Part shown: piece by piece, positions 35,925 to 45,472 of the stretch
Layout: the number at the start of each line of letters is the position of its first letter
Position numbering within the stretch: the first letter of the stretch is position 1
NCBI GenBank assembly: GCA_946699065.1
Contig: CAMPDV010001498.1
Coordinates: 28,181 to 92,180, forward strand
DNA length: 64,000 nucleotides
DNA from: Loxodes magnus
Taxonomy: Eukaryota; Ciliophora; Karyorelictea; Loxodida; Loxodidae
Direction of reading: 5' to 3'
Translations under genes and position numbers: made by a program
Notes under the pieces: generated by a model
The model's database searches: none
Seen by the model: only the letters and a program-made list of their open reading frames with translations
What the model was told of the DNA's origin: nothing

Positions 35925-36493
35925 TAATAAATAAATAAATTTGATTATAGAGCGCGTAGCACTCTCGTTGGTGCCCAGCTCTTTAAAAAAAATGTTTCAT
36001 ACTGACAAGAATGTTTTTTACTGATAAAATTATCAGATACTGATAAAATTATCAGATACTGATAAAATTATCAGATACTGATAAAATTATCAGATACTGA
36101 TAAACCTTGTTCAATAATGGTATAATTATTCAGTAATGATAAAAATGTTCAATACTGATATAATTTTAGAATACTCGTAATCTTTAATACTTGCTGGAGG
36201 TCCAAGGACATGGCAGGATTGTGTCTCATTGCATCACCAAAGAAGAGGATGACATGTGTTAATTATGGGTACCTAAATTCCCCATCTCTGATGAAGCTCG
36301 CAATATTATTTTTTTTTAGTTCCAGAATTAAAAATAAACGAAGCCAAGCCAAGCCAGTGTCGAAGGTCTAAGAATCTTATGTCTCGAGGTCAAACCAAAG
36401 CAGAGGAAGACATAAAGTCGATTACGGGTACTTAACTTCCCCAACCTCTGATGAAGATGACCTTGTTGTTCATCTTCGAACAACTATGGCGGT
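35925..36493 (-). mobile_element. SINE-like element 2, dimeric body, hairpin and simple-repeat tail
   Basis: On the minus strand: a GC-richer dimeric body (two related units at about 36366-36462 and 36199-36302), then AT-rich DNA with a palindromic satellite (36021-36104), then the AGAGC...GCTCT hairpin (about 35950-35983) shared with element 1, and a TTTA simple-repeat tail (35926-35942). Both units contain a TTA(A/G)GTACCC core preceded by CATCAGAG and GGGGAA, slightly reminiscent of a 5S rRNA box A. No protein-coding potential seen. It lies outside any recognised gene. Confidence 0.55.
36021..36104. repeat. 19-bp palindromic tandem repeat
   Basis: Four full copies and one partial copy of CTGATAAAATTATCAGATA. 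Each unit contains the perfect inverted repeat CTGATAA/TTATCAG with a two-base centre, so the array could form a row of short hairpins. Degenerate related pieces continue on both sides (CTGACAAG, CAGTAATGATAA, ACTGATATAA). Confidence 0.95.
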
Positions 36494-37299
36494 TTTAAAA
36501 AATAAAATATATAATAATTTTAAGGTTTATCAACAATCTTAAAGTTATTTTTTCAGAAAATCTATCAAATAAATTATTTTTTTATTTCTTAAAAGTTCCT
36601 TTCTCTTCACTAATTAATTTTAGCAAACAAGCTTCTTACTGTGATTCCAAATGTATATAGTAATATATTTTAGCCTTCTATTTAAGATATTTGATAAAAA
36701 GCTTTTCATTAGAATTAAGTAGTTTTATACATTTTTTTTTTGTAGACTTATTTTATGCAAATTATTCCAAAACCTGGTAGAATTATTAAAAAAACATTTG
36801 GGATAATTAAACTTCAAACTGCTAGATATTTATTGGCTTAATCTTATCCTTATTTCTACCTTTAGGTATTATCGTTCTTAAAGTGTAATAATTTAATTTT
36901 TTATTAGCTTAAAAATTAAATAATCATAAGCGTCAAATGATCAGAGTATAATTATTAATTTAAGAATAGATAATTCACAATAAAGCTTAGCATTATACAT
37001 CTTTATTTATATTATAGCAAGCATTGGATATGTTTAATACTAGTATTTATTAGTTATGCTTTAATTAAATATCAGCTGCTTAATTAAATATATTGTAAAT
37101 TTTGTGGAAGAGAACAAGCTTAAATTCATAAAATGATTATTATACATAAATTATTTTATTTTAAGTTGATATTAATAAGGTACTTTTACTTAAAGATATA
37201 AGCTTAATCCTTGTATAAAAGAACTTTAAATTCAAAGTTTAAACTTTATTTAACATTTAAGATATTCATGCTAAATATTTTTATTTTTGTTTATTTAGT
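36494..37299. other. Intergenic region between element 2 and K
   Basis: AT-rich DNA with no recognised feature. Confidence 0.35.
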
Positions 37300-38116
37300 T
37301 TATTTCAAAGGATCGCTTTTATGATTTTCAAAAAATTAAATAGTTTAAGGATTCGATAGCAAAAAAATTTATTATATCCCTTAATTTTAAATTATATCTG
37401 CTTCTGGAAATATTATTATGAGAACCTAATACTTTTTATCAATTCTAAGCTTCTTCTTTACTTTAGTCATCTTTATGTTTATCATTTATTTTAAAGATTT
37501 TTAGCACTTTTTATTAATTTTAAGATTATTTATCCTTCGAACTTTTAGTAATAATTCTTCAACTTTAATATCATGATTCAGATTTAAAAAAACACATAAT
37601 TTTAATTTAGCTTTCCTTATTATTGCTTCCTCTTACTCTTTTTTATTTAAAAAGAATTTATAATCCAAATCTATTAACTTAGTTACACTAGGAGATTCTT
37701 TAAATTTTATCTGTTTCAAATAGTTTTTAAGTAGAATTTTTCAAAGTTTTATGAAAATTACATTTCACAAAATCTCTTTAAGCGAAAATTTTTCAGATTC
37801 AAATTGTTCTCCAATAAATCCCATAAGCAATTGTTTTAATTTTAGTTTTTTATTTAGTTCCTTACAAATCTAATAACCTCTTAACCCATGAAAGTGATAG
37901 GATAAAACTTAATTCTAAATGATTAGATTTGAGACTATCTAACAATTATATAGGATTGGATATTCTTATCTAATTTTAGACTTTTACTTTTAAAAATTTT
38001 ACTTCTTTCCTAAAATTATCAGGTTTACACTTTCCACTTTTATAAAGATAGTTATACATACAAATTAAATTATTAAGATAATCAATTTATTTTATTAACT
38101 CAGCTAAATCATTCAT
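37300..38116 (-). CDS. Gene K: possible protein, frame change near 37900
   Basis: ATG 38114-38116 opens a frame with Met-Asn-Asp-Leu-Ala-Glu-Leu-Ile-Lys and a Lys/Asp/Leu-rich run to about 37910. A second minus-strand frame is then protein-like to about 37400, with Phe-His-Gly-Leu-Arg-Gly-Tyr followed by Glu/Lys-rich helical text. His-x-Leu-Arg is also the box II motif of tyrosine recombinases, but the other signature residues are not evident. The frame change could be an intron, an error or decay. The end is approximate. Confidence 0.3.
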
Positions 38117-38418
38117 AGATTAGATTTTCTACAACAACTAATTTTAAAACTCTGATCATAATTGAAGTGAATTGAAATAAAAGAAATATTAATTAGAAGT
38201 TTAAAAAATAAAAGGAATAGCTTTATAATTTATAACTATGTGAATGGCTATCTAAGATTGATGTATGTAGGTATTTTAAAGAACTTAATAGATTATTTAG
38301 CAAGCATTTATGTTCTTAATTGTTAATATAAGAGATTTTATTTATTTCAACTGAATATATATTAAATGGTTATAAATTTATTTATTGTAAAGTTAATTAT
38401 TAAGAATAAAATCTTTCA
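38117..38418. other. Spacer between K and L
   Basis: About 300 bases of AT-rich DNA downstream of gene L and upstream of K; nothing recognised. Confidence 0.4.
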
Positions 38419-41367
38419 TCAGCTTGCTATAAATGTAATTAAGAAGGAGGGATAAGCTCTTCCATTTTCATACATAGCATATAATCCATTTCCGTCATTA
38501 ACTGAATCATAACGCTTGTTTATTCCTTAAATATTTTTATTTTAAGGAGGATGCTTTATTTCTTACTATTAATGCTACATGCTTTCTCCTATTATCACTT
38601 CACAATATAATAATTGCTATTCATTTTAACTTTTCACTTAAAAGAAATTTAATACATTTTATGCGCTTTCTTAAAAATAAATAGCTTGACCATAAACTTT
38701 TTTTTCTGCAATTTTAACATCAAATCCTATTTCACTTTTATAAATTGCTTATATTTTATTTTAGTCTAAGTTCAAATAGAAAAGCCTTTTGATGTTGGGC
38801 TGTTTATTATATACCTTAGTTAAATTATCTACTTCGCTCGTAAATCTTTATCATATAATTTTATTTTGTATAGCAGTAATTTTATTTACTTTTATGTTTT
38901 AAGCAGTTTCATTTATTCTTTTAACTATGGTTTAATATCATTCTGAATTTTGAGGTAAATCATAAGTATATATCTTTTCTTGAGTTTATTACCAATAATT
39001 TGGTATTTAAAAATTTATATAACTACTATACTTCAATTATTCTTGATTAAAAGCTTCTATTTTTTCTAAGCTCTTTAATAATTCAGTTTTATTACCTTCT
39101 AAAAAAAATTTCCCTTTTTTGAAAATAAACAAAACTCCATGCTATTCAGCTGCTTCTATTATTTTTTCTGGATTCCTCAACTCAATCTATAGTTCTTATC
39201 GCAAATTCTATAAATTCTAGTTAAAAGCTTCTACATTATGAGTTACTCCTATTAATTCTAATACTTCAATAGAGTGTTCATTCATTGTTCGTATGATTTA
39301 CTATATTGTGTTATTTTGGACATTTTTCAATGAATTTGATGTGAAATCGAGTTCATATTATACTTAGTTAATTGTTAGTATGCAAATGCTTTTTTTAACA
39401 GTTTAATAAGCTTAATCAATTTATAAATTAGTAGTCTCATCAAAAGCTTTTCATTAAGAATTATCATTCTTTAGTCACTAAAAGACAGCTTTTGGAGCAT
39501 TTCTTTAAATTTCTCTTTCTTAATTTGTTTTCAAGTTTTTCCATTTTTTCTTTTGGAAATCCATTTCAGAAGCTAAATCTTCGTTGTTTTCATTTTTTAT
39601 TGTGATTTAGCATATTTTTTGGGAATTATTTTAATATTCTTACTCAATCTAATTTTATGCTTAAGTTGTAAATGATATCCAAGCATTATTATCATCTTTT
39701 CATTACCATTCTAAATTTTAGTTTGGCTGTTGTTAGAATTAAAGTCCTTTTTACTCCCTTCTAATATCTCTCAGAAACTATGTTGATGTATTTTTTTATT
39801 TATTATTAATGAAATCTAATTCAAATGCTATTGGGCCGTTAGTTTTTTTGGAAATTAAGGATAGTTAAAATATTTGATTCTTATTTTGATTAAATGCATC
39901 TTCTACTTTTTACTATTCTGACTGAGGATATGGAATTCATTGGCCTGAATCTTCTTTCCACTATCACTCATAAATTTCTTTAACATTATTTTATTGAACT
40001 TAGTTTGTGCTTTATTAAGGTTGATTCTTCTATTAAAATTTACATATAACATTAAATTTTTCCGTTAAAGTCTTCAAAAGCATTTAGCCTTCGTTACTTT
40101 TCAAAAAATTAGACTCAGAAACTGATTTTATGTGATAATGAATAGCTTTTAAAGAAAGCTGCTCGGAATTCTAAATTTATGACTTAAAGTTATCAAAAGT
40201 AGATTTTTTGAATACTTACATTTTGATAATAACTTAATTAGAATCTTCTGTAGTACTGCAAAAAAACACGTTCTAATCTTGCACTAAGCTTTAATATTGC
40301 TTCGTCAATTTTATGATATCAAATTGTTATTTTGATATTTCAGTTTAAAATTCCTAAACTACTTCATATTATTCTTATAACTTTTTCTTTGCACTTTCCA
40401 ACATTTAAGGCATTCCTTCAATTGAGAACTCAGCGGATTATATTTTGAAGGTGCACCCTGGAAAATCCTTTATTAGTTCCTTATATTTTTTATCTTTCTT
40501 TTAATTCAAATAAGTTAACTCTATTTATTGCAAAGATTAATTGCTTAAAATCATTTTCTCTTCTTTTAACTTTCTAATTATTTTTTCAAAAGCTTTAGTA
40601 AATTCATCTATTTGATTTTAAATTCCCCTCAAAATAATTTCTTTCTTGTTTAACTTAACTTCTAAGTTTTCATTGATATCTTCTCTAATTGAGAGCCAAT
40701 ATTTTAAAATTGGATATCTTATTTCTTGAAAACTTATAGACTTCTCAGTTTCGATTGGTTCTTGGATGAATCTATTTTTCATCGCTTCAATTAAGTTTTA
40801 AAAATTGGATGGTTAAAATTCAGGGCTATAGTTATGATTATCTGATTCTAAACTCCTTTAATGTTATAAGTTCCAATCTTCATTTTAAGGATTTGATCCA
40901 ATAAAACTTTATGATGAAGAGTTTTATGGTAAAGGTTTTTAAATCTAAGGATTCTACGCTGATAAGCTATTTTATCCTGTTTGATTGAATTCTCTCAATT
41001 TATTATGAGCGATTTTTAATTTACTCATATCAATAGGCTTATATTGGACGTTATTATCAACGAACTTTTGTTCAATTTAGTTAAGTTCAGTCATTTTAAA
41101 AGAAGCTTCGCAAGGAAATATTTATTTAATCTCCTTTAATAAATGTTCTAGTTTGAAGTTTTTTATTTATTACTCTCATTTCTATAGTAATTTGCTTTTG
41201 GCTTGTATCAATTACAGTTGCTCGGCTTTATTTAATTCAAGAGTCTCACCAATTTCTTTAATTTCATTTATATTAAAGTTGCAAAGCTAGCCTTCCGTAA
41301 CCTCTGCAAATTAAAGTTGATCTCTTAGATTATCAAGACCGTATTCAGAAATTCAGTCTTAATTCAT
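38419..41367 (-). CDS. Gene L: SAM-like/WWE/ART protein with substituted catalytic His
   Basis: The frame is 983 codons including the stop, from ATG 41365-41367 (Met-Asn-Gln-Asp-Trp-Ile-Ser-Glu) to TGA 38419-38421; the next codon is a second TGA. There are at least two WWE domains: Glu-Trp-Gln-Trp-Lys-Glu-Asp near 39950 and Glu-Trp-Gln-Trp-Lys-Asp-Asp near 39700, with Trp written both TGG and TGA. In the ART domain the His motif reads Leu-Phe-Tyr-Leu-Asn, while Tyr-Gly-Gln-Ala-Ile-Tyr-Phe keeps the Tyr of the second motif. The C terminus is Arg-Ala-Tyr-Pro-Ser-Phe-Leu-Ile-Thr-Phe. It is closest to gene A in the N-terminal region. The missing His argues against normal transferase chemistry. 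Confidence 0.87.
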
Positions 41368-42237
41368 AATAAAGCTCTAATAAATAAAGGCTTTTAACTA
41401 AATTATAATGTAATTTATCGTTTAAAAGTAAAAAACTCTAAAATTACACTGAAAAGATTAATTATAAGAAAAGGCCAAAACAAGTGTAAAAGAAATTATT
41501 ATAAGCATGTCTAAAAGAAAATTATTATCAAGTAAATGCACAAGAATATTTCAAGCTTAGCTAATTTATATCATAATCAATATTCATGTTTATTTAACTA
41601 TTCAAACCTTTTGAGCGTAATTTATGACTAGAAAATTAATCCTTATAAAAAGGATAATCTAACTGTTTAATTATTTAAAAGGTAAAAGTTGATATGATAT
41701 GATGAAAGAACTAATTTATAGGTGACTCTAAGTCCTTACTCTTTAAATTAATTTGCTTTTCTTCTGTTTATTAGAAAATAAAAAAATACTTATGATTCAG
41801 ATTTTTTTATATCTATTTATTAAGGTTTTTGAAAAAAAGAAAAGTGAAAAAAAAACCTTTTATCTCTTCTGCTTAAAATAGAATTTTATAGAAATGAAAT
41901 AGATATAGAAAAGGGAATAGATGCTAGCGAATAAAATAATAATTTTATTTCTATTTTTTCCATTTTCCATTTTCCATGTATTTAATATATTCAACTTGTA
42001 TTCATTTCATTACCATCATATTCGTTTATATTTACTTAGATAACTTTATTTGAACCTTTATTAAAGTTAAGAATTAAGTTAACTCTTATTTGATATTCGT
42101 AAAATTTAATCTCTCTTTCTGTATCTAGGCCAATAGCTTTAATGAGCGTAATATATCCTATAATTTTTAGAAATTATAATAGCTATTTTTTCTTCAGTTA
42201 AAAGAAAATTTTTTGATGTAATAAAAATTATATTAAT
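41368..42237. promoter_or_regulatory. Divergent intergenic region between L and the gene at 42238
   Basis: 870 bases of AT-rich DNA between two divergent starts; no specific motif recognised, but promoters for both should lie here. Confidence 0.3.
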
Positions 42238-42980
42238 ATGTTTAAAGGAGCATAAGAACAAATTCGCAACTGCTAAACTTTCCAAATTTCAGTGTATTAT
42301 AATTCTAAATCAATAGTAATGCTATTTTAAAAGATACTTCAAAATTACATAAACAGATAGATAAAAGAATTATTAGATTTATTTGAAGAGTTAATTCAAA
42401 GTTTTACAAAAAGAGTGGAAACTAATTCTGCTATGGAAGCTGCAAAACTTTTTAAATATCTATTAATAAGTAGATACCTAATAGTTTGCAAGAGAAAGAA
42501 AAAAAAATTTCTTTCGAGAGAGTCAAAAAATAAAACAAATCAAACTTTTTAAAAAGAATAAAATATTTGTTTAGATATTCCGAAAATCTAACTAAAAAGA
42601 TAGAAAACTAATCTAGAAATTTTAAAATAAATAAATAAAATGAATTAAAGTATTTGATGATTTAATGAATCTTAGTGAATAGCTAGTTCTGTCATTTATA
42701 TAAAAGATATGATGAAGTAATAAAAAGGAATAAGTTTCTGAAATCAGAAAATGAATTTAGATTATTTATTTAGATAAACTTACAAATTAGTTGGAATCTG
42801 AATGAATAAGAACTAGTAAAACTAAGAATAAATCAGAAGAGTTAAAATGAAATATTAACTCTAAAAGTTAGAATTAATCCTTAATTGATTAAATGAAAAC
42901 AATTTAGAAAAAGATTAAATTTTATAATGGTAAACTACTTCTTTGACTTCTTCATGAATAAAATATTTTATATTTTAATT
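42238..42980 (+). CDS. Hypothetical protein, frame change near 42640
   Basis: ATG 42238-42240 begins Met-Phe-Lys-Gly-Ala-Gln-Glu-Gln-Ile-Arg. The frame is convincingly protein-like to about 42640, with Glu-Leu-Leu-Asp-Leu-Phe-Glu-Glu and Asn-Ser-Ala-Met-Glu-Ala-Ala-Lys, which are unusually rich in Ala and Glu for this DNA. After that another plus-strand frame reads better (Tyr-Lys-Arg-Tyr-Asp-Glu-Val-Ile-Lys) to about 42900. An intron or an indel may lie between. No family recognised; the text suggests an alpha-helical, Lys-rich protein. The end is approximate. Confidence 0.4.
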
Positions 42981-43240
42981 GTTTTATATAAGTTAAAGGA
43001 AATAAAACATTAACCAAAGAAAAAAAAATTTCAAATAAAAAAGGAGATTTTTATTCATAGTCATAATGATTTAGCTATATTAGATTGTTAAAAAAGTATA
43101 AAAATTAAATAGAAGGGTAGTGATAAGAAGAGCTGTAAAGGATTAAAGTAAACATACTAAGGAAATTAAGAAGTATGCCTAATTATAAAAAATAAAAGAA
43201 CAATTTTTTTTTAATAAAACTTAAAATATTTAAAACTATT

Positions 43241-43390
43241 AAAAATAATTGAAAATAATTGAAAATAATTGAAAATAATTGAAAATAATTGAAAATAATT
43301 GAAAATAATTGAAAATAATTGAAAATAATTGAAAATAATTGAAAATAATTGAAAATAATTGAAAATAATTGAAAATAATTGAAAATAATA
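43241..43390. repeat. 10-bp tandem repeat (GAAAATAATT), about 15 units
   Basis: Fifteen consecutive near-perfect copies of GAAAATAATT; the first unit starts AAAAATAATT and the last ends in A. Because 10 is not a multiple of three, a translated array cycles through frames every 30 bases, which explains the standard-code open frame on the minus strand at 43211-43597. That frame is not a gene. Confidence 0.97.
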
Positions 43391-44110
43391 GAAGAAATAG
43401 TTAAAAAAAACTAGCAGATAGAAAAAAAATTGTAAAAAAATAAAAAACAAGCAAAAAAAGTGAAAACATAAAAATAAAAATAAAAGAAAAAAAATGACAA
43501 AAGAAAAAGCTATTTTAAAATAAATAAAAATATCAAAGTTTGAAAAGCTAAAGAAAGAATCTAAAGAAAAAATAAAATAAAAATCTAACGTAAGCAAAAG
43601 GCAGATAAAATGATAAAATAAATAAAAATAATTTAAAAAGCTCTGTCAGATGCTAAAAAAGAAACGTTTAAAATTTTATAAAAGTAAAAAGCAATGAACA
43701 AATCTTAAAGCTCAGTTTTTCAAAAAAATATTTTGAAAAAAGTTTTATTTAAATAATAAAATAATTTTTAAAATGAAAAAATTGATAAAAAAATCAATAA
43801 AATTTTAAAAATAAAACAATTTAAAAAATTGAAAAATTATACTAAAAAAAATAAAATAAAAAGAAAAAAAAAGAATAAAAGAATAAATGAATAAAAGACA
43901 AAAACAATATTTTTCGATTTATACGAAAAATAAAAAAAACTAAAAACAAAACAAAACAAAAAAGCTAAAAAAAATCATGTAAATAACATTTTATGATGCT
44001 TAACTTTGGAGTTAAAATGGATCCGGTGCTTTTGGCAAAGTATGGTCGATCACATATATAATTATCTTCACTTTTATTTAAATCAAATTTTTACTTTTTG
44101 TTCTAAAAAG
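43391..44110 (+). other. Purine-rich stretch ending in a kinase glycine-loop-like motif
   Basis: The plus strand from about 42350 to 43970 is strikingly rich in A and G. It translates to Lys/Gln/Asn-rich text, for example Lys-Phe-Glu-Lys-Leu-Lys-Lys-Glu-Ser-Lys-Glu-Lys near 43540. At 44019-44045, codons read Gly-Ser-Gly-Ala-Phe-Gly-Lys-Val-Trp, the exact form of a protein-kinase ATP-binding glycine loop. The following 100 bases do not continue as a kinase (no Ala-x-Lys) in any frame I checked. It may be one exon or a fragment of a kinase gene with a Lys-rich N-terminal extension. Confidence 0.3.
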
Positions 44111-45472
44111 ACTTTATCATATCTATAACCATTTTTTGCATGTATCTTTAAAAAAAAATTAAAAGTGACCAATACGTGGGCTTCAAAAGTGGGTATATAA
44201 TAAGTTTATCAAAAAATCAATTTATAAATATTTGATATTTTTATTTTGAATAGATAGTATAAATTAAAAATAACTTTCTTTTGACATATAAATTATTGTA
44301 GAAGGAAAAAATTATAAAAATGCTTAATTTTAATGAAACAACGTTAATTTGAAAAATAAAATTAAACTATTTTGGGTTGATTTTAACTTATTTAGGTAAT
44401 AAAAGAAAAAAATAGAGAACATAGAAAGAAAAGATCGATGCTTTTCATATTTTGAGTACTCGAAGGTTACAACATGTTTAAAATATCAAATCAAATTTTA
44501 AACATAAAAGTATGAATTTATTTAATAAAAATTTGAAAAATAAAGATTTTGCTTTATTTAATATAAGAAGAGGAAACATTGATTTTTTTTTGATAAAATA
44601 GTTAAGTGAGTCTTTAATCCTATTATAAATTGGATAAAATAAGCAAACTAAAAATTTTATCGTTCTTTTAAATAAAAATCTATAAAAAATACTTAAATTT
44701 TGCTACGAAAGATATTAAAAATCCTTTATAGTTAAAAATGAGAGGTTTCATATCTAAGTCCAATGCAAATAGGTTGCAAATTTGATATAAACCATCATAA
44801 AAAATAGTAAAAATGAAGAAAAAAGAATTTCATTTAATTTTTCCAAATGTCGTAAGAAAAAAACAATGAATTGCCAAAAATACTGTAAGCATCATACTAG
44901 AAAAGTTATAGACATATGAATTCCAAAAAAATAAAAAAGTAAGAGATGCAATCTTTTCTAGATAATTAAAATCTTTATATAAGGTTTACCTGAATTATCT
45001 TTTAAATTAATAAAACACCAAAATAGTTTTGTAAATGAATGAAGAGTCGCATGTAAATAAAAATAATTATTTGCATTAACTTCTTCTATAATAAGATTTA
45101 TAAATAATACTTAGTAATAAAATAAAAAAAAGAAACTTAAAATAGCAATAATTTATTAATCCAACAAGATAATTTTTAAAATTCATTTGAGTATCTTATT
45201 TGTTTGAATATAAGTTTTATAATTTCCTTATTCGCATAAAAACTATTTATCTTTAAAGAGTGACTAGATAAAGATTAATTAATATATTTAATAATTTAAA
45301 TTAATTATTATTTTACTTAAAATAGATATAAAACTCAAATATCTAATATGAAAGATATTGGCGCTAAGTAAATTTCTTATTTTTATATTTTTAATTTTAT
45401 TTTTATTAATAAATTTAAGTAGCTATATCATTTAATTATTTTTGTAAATTGTAAAAAAAGTATATAAATTTC
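44111..45472. other. AT-rich region before the right duplicate
   Basis: No gene recognised. A small G-rich patch near 44165-44205 (ACGTGGGCTTC) could be a second piece of the sequence carrying the kinase-loop motif. The region ends at the stop of the intact gene A. Confidence 0.3.

Noticed and set aside
36021..36104. CRISPR-like array
   Set aside because: The repeats are contiguous without spacers, and the sequence is eukaryotic nuclear DNA.
36440..36480. Possible hammerhead ribozyme (CTGATGAAG...CGAAC)
   Set aside because: The CTGATGA and GAA elements are present, but the stem between them pairs through the required core positions, and no third stem or cleavage site is placed properly; it is simply an 8-bp hairpin.
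43211..43597. Minus-strand standard-code open frame with a repeating Phe-Gln-Leu-Phe-Ser pattern
   Set aside because: Produced by the 10-bp tandem repeat; the repeating peptide is an artefact of the satellite.
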